Assembly (NCBI RefSeq): GCF_030915505.1
Contig: NZ_CP133265.1
Location: forward strand, 2,090,001-2,154,000
DNA length: 64,000 nt
Reading direction: 5' to 3'
DNA from: Neobacillus sp. OS1-2
GTDB lineage: Bacteria; Bacillota; Bacilli; Bacillales; Cytobacillaceae
A program made the translations under genes and the position numbers. Of this stretch, positions 1 through 8,556 are shown piece after piece. The first letter of the stretch is position 1; each line of letters begins with the position of its first letter. Under the pieces are notes generated by a model. That model searched no databases, was not told the DNA's origin, and saw only the letters and a program-made list of their open reading frames with translations.

Positions 1-11
1 GTCAAAAAATA

Positions 12-129
<118 letters not shown>

Positions 130-143
130 TGTTATATTATTAT

Positions 144-218
144 TCCGCAGTAGCTCAGTGGTAGAGCTATCGGCTGTTAACCGATCGGTCGTAGGTTCGA
201 GTCCTACCTGCGGAGCCA
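144..218 (+). tRNA. tRNA-Asn (GTT)
   Basis: Cloverleaf with acceptor TCCGCAG/CTGCGGA, T-loop GTTCGAGTC, anticodon GTT and encoded CCA. First tRNA after the 5S gene. Confidence 0.95.
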
Positions 219-246
219 CTTTTAAACAACTAAGAAAATCAGCTAT

Positions 247-319
247 GCTTCCATAGCTCAGTAGGTAGAGCACTTCCATGGTAAGGAAGAGGTCAGCGGT
301 TCGAGCCCGCTTGGAAGCT
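247..319 (+). tRNA. tRNA-Thr (GGT)
   Basis: Acceptor GCTTCCA/TGGAAGC, anticodon GGT in the loop ATGGTAA; CCA is not encoded. One of two threonine tRNAs in the cluster. Confidence 0.93.
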
Positions 320-339
320 TACCTATAATAATAAAATTC

Positions 340-414
340 GGCCCCTTGGTCAAGCGGTTAAGACACCTCCCTTTCACGGAGGTAACACGGGTTCGAGTCC
401 CGTAGGGGTCACCA
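340..414 (+). tRNA. tRNA-Glu (TTC)
   Basis: Starts GGCCCCTTGGTCAAGCGG, as in Bacillus tRNA-Glu. Anticodon TTC, T-loop GTTCGAGTC, encoded CCA. Confidence 0.95.
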
Positions 415-419
415 TATTT

Positions 420-495
420 GGAGGATTAGCTCAGCTGGGAGAGCATCTGCCTTACAAGCAGAGGGTCGGCGGTTCGATCCCGTCATCCTCCACCA
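420..495 (+). tRNA. tRNA-Val (TAC)
   Basis: Acceptor GGAGGAT/ATCCTCC, anticodon TAC in loop CTTACAA, T-loop GTTCGATCC, encoded CCA. Confidence 0.95.
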
Positions 496-535
496 TAATC
501 TTATTATGTTAACTGAATAATTCTTTAATCCATAT

Positions 536-608
<73 letters not shown>

Positions 609-627
609 CCTTTTTTCATTTATAAAT

Positions 628-712
628 GGAGGGGTAGCGAAGTGGCTAAACGCGGCGGACTGTAAATCCGCTCCCTCCGGGTTCGGCGGTTCGAATCCGT
701 CCCCCTCCACCA
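628..712 (+). tRNA. tRNA-Tyr (GTA)
   Basis: Class II tRNA with a long variable arm between the anticodon stem (GTA) and the T arm. Acceptor GGAGGGG/CCCCTCC, encoded CCA. Confidence 0.95.
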
Positions 713-752
713 TTTATATTTTTTGAAAAAGTGGACATACTAATTACTATAT

Positions 753-827
753 TGGGCTATAGCCAAGCGGTAAGGCATCGCACTTTGACTGCGACATGCG
801 TTGGTTCAAATCCAGCTAGCCCAGCCA
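753..827 (+). tRNA. tRNA-Gln (TTG)
   Basis: Acceptor TGGGCTA/TAGCCCA, anticodon TTG, T-loop GTTCAAATC, encoded CCA. Confidence 0.95.
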
Positions 828-834
828 AGTAGTT

Positions 835-907
835 GAGCCATTAGCTCAGTTGGTAGAGCATCTGACTTTTAATCAGAGGGTCGAAGGTTCGAGTCCTTCA
901 TGGCTCA
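835..907 (+). tRNA. tRNA-Lys (TTT)
   Basis: Acceptor GAGCCAT/ATGGCTC, anticodon TTT, T-loop GTTCGAGTC, CCA not encoded. An imperfect hairpin followed by T residues (about 927-956) lies downstream and may be an internal terminator. Confidence 0.95.
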
Positions 908-966
908 TAATTGTACACTACAGAAACCCAGATGATTTAAATCTTCGGGTTTTTGCTTGTGAATAT

Positions 967-1041
967 GCGGAAGTAGTTCAGTGGTAGAACATCACCTTGC
1001 CAAGGTGGGGGTCGCGGGTTCGAATCCCGTCTTCCGCTCCA
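967..1041 (+). tRNA. tRNA-Gly (GCC)
   Basis: Acceptor GCGGAAG/CTTCCGC, anticodon GCC in loop TTGCCAA, T-loop GTTCGAATC, encoded CCA. Confidence 0.95.
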
Positions 1042-1049
1042 GTTCAAAT

Positions 1050-1125
1050 GGGGCCTTAGCTCAGCTGGGAGAGCGCCTGCTTTGCACGCAGGAGGTCAGC
1101 GGTTCGATCCCGCTAGGCTCCACCA
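1050..1125 (+). tRNA. tRNA-Ala (TGC)
   Basis: Acceptor GGGGCCT/AGGCTCC, anticodon TGC, T-loop GTTCGATCC, encoded CCA. Last tRNA before the operon terminator. Confidence 0.95.
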
Positions 1126-1140
1126 TCACACTACATATAT

Positions 1141-1178
1141 AGTCTTAAATCAGGTTGCTGATTTAAGACTTTTTTTAT
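1141..1178 (+). terminator. Intrinsic terminator of the rRNA/tRNA operon
   Basis: Twelve-base arms AGTCTTAAATCA and TGATTTAAGACT around a short loop, followed directly by a T-rich run. Confidence 0.9.
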
Positions 1179-1344
1179 TTTATAAAAATTTTCAAGTTAC
1201 AGTTTGGAGAGGCGTCCAGCCCCAGTGCTTAACTCAACTTCAAAAAATAGGTAGATATGTTTCCTGATAAATGTCGTAAGCATATCTGGAATTACTCCGT
1301 ATGTGGAGGGGAATGCGTTGTACCGTCCTTTATCGAAGAAACTT

Positions 1345-1650
1345 GAAGGACTAATCTATAATAGGATGCCTGAGATTAGTCTTTCATCAAGGCTATGAAG
1401 GACTAATCATTAATAGGATGCCTGAGATTAGTCTTTCATCAAGGCTATGAAGGACTAATCGCTAATAGGATGCCAGGGATTAGTCCATCATCAAGGCGAT
1501 GAAGGACTAATCTTTAATAGGACGCCTGCGATTAGTCCATCATCAAGACCATGCAGGACTAATCGCTAATAAAACACCTGCAATTAGTCCATCATCAAGA
1601 CTACGAAGAACAAATCTCAAAGTAAATACCTACAATTAGTCCTTCACATG
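1345..1650. repeat. Six tandem 52-bp repeats, each an inverted repeat
   Basis: Units start at 1345, 1397, 1449, 1501, 1553 and 1605, an exact 52-bp period. Each unit carries GAAGGACTAATC and, about 18 bases later, its complement GATTAGTCNTTC, so every unit can form a hairpin. Units 1-4 are closely alike and units 5-6 are progressively diverged. No coding frame crosses the array. It fills the 760-bp gap between the tRNA terminator and rocF; the rest of the gap (about 1651-1870) holds only a TATAAT at 1861-1866 that could be the rocF -10 box, without a good -35. Confidence 0.9.
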
Positions 1651-1886
1651 TGAAAGGCGCCCATGGCATGGCCCAAAATTCGTCCGAACATCTGAGTACA
1701 TCTTTGCTGCTGCCAATTTAAATAGGATCACGAAGAAGCCCTCACTCAACCCGCCAATTTTACTTTAAGGGAAAAACAAGCCGGAGTCATGTCTCAGCGC
1801 ATATATATGCATTATTTTGTCGAGTTGAGTCATTTGTATGAAAGCGGTTAAAATAGAACATATAATGCGCTAGGGGGAATAACACG

Positions 1887-2786
1887 ATGAGTAAAAAGCT
1901 ATCAATTATTGGAATGCCGATGGATTTAGGTCAAATGAGAAGAGGAGTAGATATGGGGCCAAGCGCCATCCGCTATGCGGGGATTAATGAACGATTAACT
2001 CCCTTATTTGATGAAATCCACGATTTAGGTGATATTCCCATCGGGAGACCGGAAGTAGTAGTCGACCAAGAATCTAACCTGCGGAATTTAGATTTAGTGG
2101 CTGAAAAGACCGCCATGCTGGCCGAAAAGGTTGACGAAGCGGTGCAATCAGGTTCATTTCCATTAGTTCTTGGTGGTGATCATAGTATTGCGATTGGTAC
2201 ATTAGCGGGTGTCTCTAAACACTATAAGAACCTTGGCGTGATTTGGTATGATGCCCATGGTGACTTAAATACAGCTGAGACAAGCCCTTCAGGAAACATT
2301 CATGGGATGCCACTGGCAGCGAGCATTGGGTTAGGTCACTCAAAATTAGTAGAAATCGGTGGGTATTTTCCAAAAGTTAAACCTGAGCATGTGGTGATTA
2401 TTGGTGCAAGATCACTTGATGAAGGTGAACGAATTTTAATAAAAGAAAAAGGGATTACAGTCTATACTATGCACGAAATTGATCGAATGGGGATGGCGAA
2501 GATCATGGAAGAAACGATTGCCTACCTAAAGGAAAGAACAGATGGCGTGCACCTGTCACTCGATTTGGACGGTTTAGATCCGAGTGAATGCCCTGGTGTA
2601 GGAACACCTGTTATGGGCGGGATTAGCTACCGTGAAAGCCATTTGGCAATGGAAATGCTAGAAGAGGCGAATATCATTACCTCTGCAGAATTTGTGGAAG
2701 TAAACCCAATCCTAGATGAAAAGAATAAAACAGCCTCCGTTGCAGTTGGATTAATGGGTTCATTATTTGGCGAGAAGCTTTTATAG
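1887..2786 (+). CDS. rocF: Arginase
   Basis: Hydrolyses L-arginine to ornithine and urea in the cytoplasm, the entry step of arginine catabolism. The ureohydrolase Mn-ligand motifs are intact: GGDHSIA near residue 97, YDAHGDLN near 121 and SLDLDGLDP near 224. The 299-residue length is typical of Bacillus arginases. A GGGGGAA ribosome-binding site precedes the ATG. It lies alone between the tRNA cluster and sigW, with its own terminator. In B. subtilis rocF belongs to the RocR/SigL operon; no convincing -24/-12 promoter was seen here, so regulation may differ. Confidence 0.95.
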   Translation: MSKKLSIIGMPMDLGQMRRGVDMGPSAIRYAGINERLTPLFDEIHDLGDIPIGRPEVVVDQESNLRNLDLVAEKTAMLAEKVDEAVQSGSFPLVLGGDHSIAIGTLAGVSKHYKNLGVIWYDAHGDLNTAETSPSGNIHGMPLAASIGLGHSKLVEIGGYFPKVKPEHVVIIGARSLDEGERILIKEKGITVYTMHEIDRMGMAKIMEETIAYLKERTDGVHLSLDLDGLDPSECPGVGTPVMGGISYRESHLAMEMLEEANIITSAEFVEVNPILDEKNKTASVAVGLMGSLFGEKLL

Positions 2787-2790
2787 AAAC

Positions 2791-2826
2791 AAAGCAGCTG
2801 CATTAAAACAAGGCAGCTGCTTTTAC
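2791..2826. terminator. Bidirectional terminator, rocF / Spo0E-like gene
   Basis: Arms AAAGCAGCTGC and GCAGCTGCTTT with flanking A and T residues. It can end rocF on the plus strand and the small converging gene on the minus strand. Confidence 0.85.
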
Positions 2827-2984
2827 TTTCTTACTATTTGATTTAATAAATGATCTAACCGTTTACTCGTTTCAATTACCTGTTGATTGTTTATAGAGGT
2901 TTCTGATGCCAATCGAATCATTTTGTCTCGGCAAATTTCTATCTCTTCCATTAACCCGCGAAAATGAGCACCCAGCTTGATCAC
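2823..2984 (-). CDS. Spo0E-like aspartyl-phosphate phosphatase
   Basis: Small protein of the Spo0E family, which removes phosphate from Spo0A~P and delays sporulation. The C-terminal part carries the family pattern: a first helix around IEICRDKMIRLA and the signature SKRLDHLLN near the end. The open frame extends upstream to 3041, but the extra N-terminus does not resemble the family. The GTG at 2984 has an AGGA about six bases upstream and gives 53 residues, a usual length for the family, so that start is preferred; an ATG at 2951 is possible. It converges on rocF and is divergent from sigW. Confidence 0.75.
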   Translation of the reverse strand: MIKLGAHFRGLMEEIEICRDKMIRLASETSINNQQVIETSKRLDHLLNQIVRK

Positions 2985-3146
2985 CTCATTCCTAGTTATT
3001 TTGCACAAACGGGCCGACTCCTGCCAAAGGAGGATGCACACCGCCTTAGTATCTTTATCTCCCTTTGGAAAAACTTTAAACTTAAATTACCCAACTATAG
3101 TAAATTTTTGTTAATATTATAGGTATTGAAAGATTTTCGCTCAAAA

Positions 3147-3172
3147 CGAAACTTTTTCGCTAGCGATTCGTA
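3147..3172 (+). promoter_or_regulatory. SigW-dependent autoregulatory promoter
   Basis: CGAAAC at 3147-3152, exactly 16 bases, then CGTA at 3169-3172. This matches the SigW consensus (TGAAAC-N16-CGTA) and lies 36 bp upstream of sigW, as in the self-activated sigW promoter of B. subtilis. Confidence 0.85.
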
Positions 3173-3207
3173 GTATCGTATAGCAGCATTGGAGCTGAGG
3201 AAACTTA

Positions 3208-3771
3208 ATGGAAGCTATTGTGAAAAAAAGAATAAAACAAGTCATCAAAGGAGATCAGGATGCCTATGGTGAAATCGTTGAAATATATAAAAACAGTGTC
3301 TATCAGCTTTGTTTTAGAATGCTTGGAAATCGACATGAAGCAGAGGACATGGCACAGGAGGCGTTTATTCGAGCCTTTGTGAATATCCGGTCGTTTAATC
3401 AGGATTTAAAATTCTCCACCTGGCTTTTTCGGATTGCCACCAATCTTTGTATTGATAGGATACGAAAAAAGAAGCCGGACTATTATTTAGATGCAGAAGT
3501 GGCAGGAACAGAAGGCTTAACGATGTATTCACAGATTCCGTCCAATACACCACTACCGGAGTCGGAGGTAGAAAGTTTAGAGCTTCATGAGAACGTACAG
3601 AAAGAAATCTTAAAGCTGCCGGAAAAATATCGATCCCCTATCGTTTTAAAATATATAGAAGAGTTATCCTTAAATGAAATAAGTGAAATTCTCGATTTGC
3701 CACTCGGAACGGTAAAAACGAGAATACACCGTGGCCGAGAAGCGTTAAGACAACAATTACGTTATGTGTGA
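3208..3771 (+). CDS. sigW: ECF RNA polymerase sigma factor SigW
   Basis: Extracytoplasmic-function sigma factor that directs RNA polymerase to genes for resistance to cell-wall antibiotics, bacteriocins and membrane stress. At 187 residues it equals B. subtilis SigW in length. Region 2 (RMLGNRHEAEDMAQEAF, then FSTWLFRIATNLCIDRIRK) and region 4 (LNEISEILDLPLGTVKTRIH) are intact, and the linker contains KKPDYYLDAEVAGTEG, highly characteristic of SigW. It forms an operon with rsiW, whose start lies 18 bases after the sigW stop. Confidence 0.97.
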   Translation: MEAIVKKRIKQVIKGDQDAYGEIVEIYKNSVYQLCFRMLGNRHEAEDMAQEAFIRAFVNIRSFNQDLKFSTWLFRIATNLCIDRIRKKKPDYYLDAEVAGTEGLTMYSQIPSNTPLPESEVESLELHENVQKEILKLPEKYRSPIVLKYIEELSLNEISEILDLPLGTVKTRIHRGREALRQQLRYV

Positions 3772-3789
3772 TAAGAGGTGAAACCGAAT

Positions 3790-4413
3790 ATGTGTCCAGA
3801 ACAAATCATCGAACTAATGCATGAATATTTAGATGAAGAAATTGTACCTGAAAAGGAACAAATACTGAGGGAACACCTCCAGAGCTGTAAAGAATGTGAA
3901 ACGATCTTTAATGAATTAAAAAAGACAGTTGCTTTTGTCAAAAGCCTTTCCCACATGCAGGCTCCCGCAGATTTCACAGCCAATGTTTTGGCGCGTTTGC
4001 CGAAAGAAAAGAAAAAGGTATGGATGCAGCGTTGGTTCCGAAATCATCCGATGCTTGCGGCTGCCTCGGTGTTCATCCTATTAATGATGGGAAGTATATT
4101 TTCCACCTGGAATCAAGACCGTGAGTTTTCGGTGTCAAAGCAAAAAAACTTAGTCGTGAAGAATAATACGGTTATCGTCCCAAAAGGTGAGACGGTCAAG
4201 GGTGATGTCGTCGTTCGTAATGGGAAATTGAAAATCGAAGGTGAAATCCAAGGGAATGTGACAGTAATCAATGGTGAAAAATATCTTGCTTCCGCTGGCC
4301 ACGTAACAGGCCAAATTGAAGAAGTAAATGAAGTTTTTGACTGGATATGGTATCACATGAAACGGACAGCACAAGAAGTGATTGATGTCTTTAACCAGCC
4401 GGAAACCCAATAA
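3790..4413 (+). CDS. rsiW: Anti-sigma-W factor RsiW
   Basis: Membrane-anchored anti-sigma factor that holds SigW inactive until cut by PrsW/RasP-type proteases. The N-terminal zinc-binding anti-sigma domain shows HLQSCKEC (HX3CX2C). One transmembrane segment lies around residues 92-110 (AAASVFILLMMGSIF), followed by an extracytoplasmic domain with polymer-forming-like repeats. The upstream in-frame GTG at 3778 is part of the ribosome-binding site AGAGGTG, so the ATG at 3790 is the start (207 residues), matching the B. subtilis protein that begins near CPEQ. Confidence 0.95.
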   Translation: MCPEQIIELMHEYLDEEIVPEKEQILREHLQSCKECETIFNELKKTVAFVKSLSHMQAPADFTANVLARLPKEKKKVWMQRWFRNHPMLAAASVFILLMMGSIFSTWNQDREFSVSKQKNLVVKNNTVIVPKGETVKGDVVVRNGKLKIEGEIQGNVTVINGEKYLASAGHVTGQIEEVNEVFDWIWYHMKRTAQEVIDVFNQPETQ

Positions 4414-4416
4414 ATG

Positions 4417-4452
4417 AACAAATCACTCTATTCTGAGTGATTTGTTTTTTTA
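4417..4452 (+). terminator. Terminator after sigW-rsiW
   Basis: AACAAATCACTC and GAGTGATTTGTT arms around a six-base loop, then a T tract. It separates the sigW operon from cdaA; a new promoter must lie within 4453-4620. Confidence 0.9.
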
Positions 4453-4641
4453 AGCTGTTACATATAATAGGTATATCGTGTATTGCTTCGAAAAGCTCCG
4501 TGAAACCGATAGCTTTAGATATGGGAATACTCGTGTTATAATAAATTGGTTGTATTCACTATGACGTTTCTATGGAAAAGGTATGGTAGATGGTGGCGTG
4601 TAACGCCATATTAGTTTTTAAAAAGTTACGGAGGAAGAACA

Positions 4642-5469
4642 ATGCAGTTTGCTGATTTCACTGTATGGAAGTATCTAGCTAGTATTGTTGATATTGTCCT
4701 CGTATGGTATGTCATTTACAAACTGATTAATGTGATAAGAGGAACGAAGGCTGTTCAGTTATTAAAAGGGATTCTCGTTATTCTTCTTGTCAGAGTAGTC
4801 GGTGAGTGGCTTGGCTTAACGACATTAAGCTTTATGATGCAGCAGGCCATAAATTGGGGATTTCTTGCCGTTATCATTATCTTTCAACCTGAGCTGAGAA
4901 GGGCACTTGAGCAATTAGGAAGAGGGCGTTTCTTCTCCAGCAGCAGAACACAGGATGATGATAACCAGGAAAAAACAGTCGAAGCGATTGTGAAGGCAAC
5001 GGATTATATGGCAAAGCGCCGAATCGGGGCATTAATTTCAATTGAGCGTGAGACTGGTATGAGTGATTACATAGAAACGGGAATTCAGTTAAATTCTAAT
5101 ATTTCTTCAGAATTGCTCATTAATATCTTTATTCCAAATACACCGCTCCATGATGGTGCGGTCATTATTCAAAAAAGTAATGTTTCAGCTGCAGCATGTT
5201 ATCTTCCCTTATCCGAGAGTCCATTTATTTCAAAGGAACTGGGAACGAGGCATCGCGCTGCATTAGGAATCAGTGAAGTGACTGACAGCGTGACAGTCGT
5301 CGTATCGGAGGAAACTGGTAATATCTCTTTAACAAAGAATGGCGAACTGCATCGCGATATTAAATTAGAGGAATTAAAAGAAATGCTCGCCAGTGAAATG
5401 GTTATACAAAACAAAACAAAACAGGCTACTTCAGCTCGTTGGAACTGGAGGGGGAAAAATAATGGATAA
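4642..5469 (+). CDS. cdaA: Diadenylate cyclase CdaA
   Basis: Makes cyclic di-AMP from two ATP, the second messenger controlling potassium, osmolyte and cell-wall homeostasis. The N-terminus has about three membrane segments (first 80 residues). The DAC domain follows, with the catalytic DGA motif (PLHDGAVII, near residue 172) and the RHR motif (GTRHRAALG, near 203). The length of 275 residues is typical. A GGAGGAAG site precedes the ATG. It is first in the cdaA-cdaR-glmM set, whose products interact physically in other Bacilli and Lactococcus. Confidence 0.97.
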   Translation: MQFADFTVWKYLASIVDIVLVWYVIYKLINVIRGTKAVQLLKGILVILLVRVVGEWLGLTTLSFMMQQAINWGFLAVIIIFQPELRRALEQLGRGRFFSSSRTQDDDNQEKTVEAIVKATDYMAKRRIGALISIERETGMSDYIETGIQLNSNISSELLINIFIPNTPLHDGAVIIQKSNVSAAACYLPLSESPFISKELGTRHRAALGISEVTDSVTVVVSEETGNISLTKNGELHRDIKLEELKEMLASEMVIQNKTKQATSARWNWRGKNNG

Positions 5470-6688
5470 ACTGATGGATAACCCGTGGTTTATAAAAATC
5501 CTTGCCTTGTTGTTAGCTGTCTTGTTTTACTTTTCTGTGGCTCCTACCGATAAAAAGTTCTCTGATGTCAATGTTCCAGGGAAGCAAACCACAGAGACAA
5601 TCAAGGCGATGCCCGTAAAGGTTTACTACGATGTCAATAATTTAGTTGTAACCGGCATTCCCAGGACAGCGGATATCACGATCAAAGGTCCCGTTTCACA
5701 TGTCCAATCTGCGAAGACATTAAAAAACTTTGAGGTCTATGTGGATTTAACGAATGCCAAGATTGGAAAGCAAAAGGTAAAGCTTAAAGTAAAGGATTTA
5801 TCTGATAAGTTAAAGGCAACATTGAAACCAGCAAGTGTCAACGTAACGGTTCAAGAAAAGATTACAAAGGAATTTAAAGTAGAAGCCGAAATGAACTCGG
5901 GTCAAATTGAAGATGGGTATTCGGCTGGATCACCCATTATTGAACCCAAAAAAGTGAAGGTAACAGGTGCCAAAGATGTGATCGACCAGATTACCTATGT
6001 GAAGGCAACCATTGATGAAAAAAGTAAATTGTCAGAAACGACAACGAAAGAAGCCCGTATTCAAGTATTGGACAAAGTACTGAATAAGTTGAATGTGATC
6101 GTCGAGCCAGAGACCGTCAAGGTGACCATTCCTATTAAAAGTAACAGCAAAACGGTTCCCATTAATGTGGTGAATAAAGGAACATCTCCTGCAGGCGTCA
6201 CGATTGAGTCGATTGAACTGGATGAAAAAGAAGCGACCATTATGGGAAATGAAGAGGTTTTGAAAAATACAGAAAGTGTCCGAGTGGAAGTGGATCTTAG
6301 TAAAATTTCCGAGAACACCACGCTGACCTTACCTGTCATCATCTCAAACGGGATTACAAAGGTAACCCCGCAAACGGTAAAGGCAACGGTAGTTGTCAAA
6401 AAGCAAGAAGAGAAAACTGTTTCAGGTGTCCCTTTGAAAGTCCGGGGGTTACCAGATAAATATAAAGCGGAGATTACTGACCCGGCAAGTCAAACCATTA
6501 ATTTAGTCGTAAATGGTCCAAGCAGCTCAGTAACGGGATTAAGACAGGAAGACTTTACTGTGTTTATTGACTTGACGGGATTAGTAGAAGGAATCCATGA
6601 TGTGAAAATCCAGGTGGAAGGCCCATCTAATATTAATTGGAAACCTGATAAATCATCAGCAAAAATCACGATAACGAATAATGCATAA
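5462..6688 (+). CDS. cdaR: CdaA regulator CdaR (YbbR-domain protein)
   Basis: Membrane-anchored regulator of CdaA with extracytoplasmic YbbR domains. An uncleaved signal-anchor lies near the start ([19 protein letters not shown]) and is followed by about four YbbR repeats of roughly 80 residues each. The ATG at 5462 has GGAGGGGG just upstream and overlaps the cdaA end by eight bases, indicating translational coupling; the open frame reaches further upstream inside cdaA but that part is not plausible protein. The resulting 408 residues are somewhat shorter than B. subtilis CdaR (about 483). Confidence 0.93.
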   Translation: MDKLMDNPWFIKILALLLAVLFYFSVAPTDKKFSDVNVPGKQTTETIKAMPVKVYYDVNNLVVTGIPRTADITIKGPVSHVQSAKTLKNFEVYVDLTNAKIGKQKVKLKVKDLSDKLKATLKPASVNVTVQEKITKEFKVEAEMNSGQIEDGYSAGSPIIEPKKVKVTGAKDVIDQITYVKATIDEKSKLSETTTKEARIQVLDKVLNKLNVIVEPETVKVTIPIKSNSKTVPINVVNKGTSPAGVTIESIELDEKEATIMGNEEVLKNTESVRVEVDLSKISENTTLTLPVIISNGITKVTPQTVKATVVVKKQEEKTVSGVPLKVRGLPDKYKAEITDPASQTINLVVNGPSSSVTGLRQEDFTVFIDLTGLVEGIHDVKIQVEGPSNINWKPDKSSAKITITNNA

Positions 6689-6726
6689 TATTCAGCAATT
6701 CATATGTTGAAGGAGAGATTTTTAAA

Positions 6727-8076
6727 ATGGGAAAATATTTCGGTACCGATGGGGTACGCGGTGTTGCAAATAGCGAATTAACACCTGAGATGGCCTTTAA
6801 ATTAGGCCGCTTTGGCGGTTATGTATTGACAAAGGACAAGGATCGTCCGAAGGTTTTGATTGGCCGTGATACACGTATTTCAGGCCATATGCTCGAGGGG
6901 GCCCTTGTTGCCGGTTTACTTTCAATTGGTGCAGAAGTCATGCGTGTAGGAGTCATCTCAACTCCAGGCGTTGCGTATTTGACAAAAGCATTAGGGGCAC
7001 AAGCCGGTGTCATGATTTCCGCTTCCCATAATCCAGTGGCGGATAACGGAATTAAATTTTTCGGACCGGATGGTTTTAAGCTATCGGACGAACAAGAGGA
7101 AGAAATTGAAGCCTTAATTGATGTAGCCGAAGATCAATTGCCAAGGCCAACTGGAGCAGACCTTGGTCAAGTTATGGATTATTTTGAAGGTGGACAAAAG
7201 TATCTGCAATACTTAAAGAATACGGTGGAGGAAGACTTTTCCGGCATCCATGTGGCCTTAGATTGTGCTCACGGAGCAACATCGTCGTTAGCCAGTCATT
7301 TGTTTGCTGATTTAGATGCTGATTTGTCCACGATGGGTGCATCACCTAATGGGTTAAATATCAACGCAGGTGTTGGCTCTACACATCCGGAGGCACTTGC
7401 CGCTTTGGTGAAAGAAAAGGGTGCAGATGTCGGGCTTTCCTTTGATGGCGATGGCGACCGTTTAATTGCCATCGATGAAAACGGAACGATCGTTGATGGC
7501 GACCAAATCATGTACATTTGTGGTAAGCATATGAAAGAACAAGGGCGCTTAAAGCATGGAACGATTGTTTCAACCGTCATGAGTAATCTTGGTTTTTATA
7601 AAGCCCTTGAAACCCATGGCATTCATAGTGTACCAACTGCAGTGGGTGATCGCTATGTGGTAGAGGAAATGAAGAAGAATGGCTTTAATCTTGGCGGGGA
7701 ACAATCAGGTCATATCATATTTTTAGACTATAATACCACTGGTGACGGATTACTATCAGGGCTGCAATTAGTCAATATTATGAAGTCAACTGGTAAACCT
7801 TTATCAGAGCTTGCCAGTGAAATGAAAAAGTACCCGCAAAAGCTTGTAAATGTAAGGGTAACAGATAAACATCATGTGACAGATAATGCCAGAGTAAAAG
7901 AGATTATTGAGCAAGTGGAAGCGGAAATGGCCGGGAACGGAAGAATCCTTGTCCGTCCATCCGGAACAGAACCGCTTGTCCGGGTCATGGCAGAAGCAGC
8001 TACAGAAGAATTATGTGCAACCTATGTGGATCGCATTGTCACAGTTGTAAAAGAAGAGATGGAATTAAAAGAATAA
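6727..8076 (+). CDS. glmM: Phosphoglucosamine mutase GlmM
   Basis: Converts glucosamine-6-phosphate to glucosamine-1-phosphate for UDP-GlcNAc and peptidoglycan synthesis. Motifs: active-site serine loop [15 protein letters not shown] near residue 100, Mg-binding DGDGDR near 240 and phosphate-binding [12 protein letters not shown] near 407. The 449-residue length is standard. GGAGAG ribosome-binding site. Last gene of the cdaA-cdaR-glmM operon; it also modulates CdaA in related species. Confidence 0.97.
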   Translation: MGKYFGTDGVRGVANSELTPEMAFKLGRFGGYVLTKDKDRPKVLIGRDTRISGHMLEGALVAGLLSIGAEVMRVGVISTPGVAYLTKALGAQAGVMISASHNPVADNGIKFFGPDGFKLSDEQEEEIEALIDVAEDQLPRPTGADLGQVMDYFEGGQKYLQYLKNTVEEDFSGIHVALDCAHGATSSLASHLFADLDADLSTMGASPNGLNINAGVGSTHPEALAALVKEKGADVGLSFDGDGDRLIAIDENGTIVDGDQIMYICGKHMKEQGRLKHGTIVSTVMSNLGFYKALETHGIHSVPTAVGDRYVVEEMKKNGFNLGGEQSGHIIFLDYNTTGDGLLSGLQLVNIMKSTGKPLSELASEMKKYPQKLVNVRVTDKHHVTDNARVKEIIEQVEAEMAGNGRILVRPSGTEPLVRVMAEAATEELCATYVDRIVTVVKEEMELKE

Positions 8077-8081
8077 CTTAC

Positions 8082-8132
8082 AAAATATGCAAAAGGAAAC
8101 GGTACAAAACTGTTCCCTTTTGCATATTTTAT
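8082..8132 (+). terminator. Terminator after glmM
   Basis: AAATATGCAAAAGGAAC pairs with GTTCCCTTTTGCATATTT, then a T-rich run. A long, nearly perfect stem. Confidence 0.9.
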
Positions 8133-8279
8133 TTTTGAATGGCCTTTGAACAAAATGTTAATAATGGAATTTTTAGTTGACGGACGACTGACAAATCATG
8201 TAAGATTAATCTGCTTTGTTATGAATAAAGCAAAGGGAAACCATTTTAACGTTGAAAGGAGGGCAGGAGAAGAAATAGT

Positions 8280-8445
8280 CATTTAAAAGCGCCTGAACTA
8301 ATCTTCAGTGGTTAGATTAGTTGACGAGGTGGAGGTTTATCGAAAATTCGGCGGATACCTCCCGGTTGGAGACGCACAACCGAAAATTTCCTCTTTAAAA
8401 CATGGAGGCAACTCTGTGCACAAAGAGGGGAAAATGCGCATACTA
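8280..8445 (+). ncRNA. glmS self-cleaving ribozyme (GlcN6P riboswitch)
   Basis: The 5' region of glmS contains the conserved ribozyme core: AGCGCCTGAACT at the cleavage site (predicted cut between 8288 and 8289), GTTGACGAGGTGGAGGTTTA, TCGGCGGATACCTCCCGG, CACAACCGAAAA and ATGGAGGCAACTCTGTG near the 3' end. On binding glucosamine-6-phosphate it cuts the mRNA and lowers GlmS synthesis. Lines of conservation across the whole pseudoknot core make the call secure. Confidence 0.95.
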
Positions 8446-8497
8446 CCAATAATGTTTAAAAAGGTATAGACAGATACCTAACAAAAAAACAGAGATA

Positions 8498-8535
8498 AGG
8501 GGGCAAGACCGCCCTCAGAAAGCAACTTGCCCCCT
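8498..8535 (+). promoter_or_regulatory. Stem-loop between ribozyme and glmS start
   Basis: AGGGGGCAAG (8498-8507) is perfectly complementary to CTTGCCCCCT (8526-8535), with an 18-base loop. The stem ends just before the AGGGAGGA ribosome-binding site of glmS and has no T tract, so it is not an ordinary terminator. Confidence 0.7.
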
Positions 8536-8556
8536 GAATTAGGGAGGAACAAGAAA

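Noticed and set aside
1345..1650. CRISPR array
   Set aside because: Units are contiguous 52-bp repeats with no unique spacers and no cas genes nearby.
1651..1886. SigL (-24/-12) promoter for rocF
   Set aside because: TGGCATG near 1663 does not have a matching TTGC-type -12 at the right spacing.
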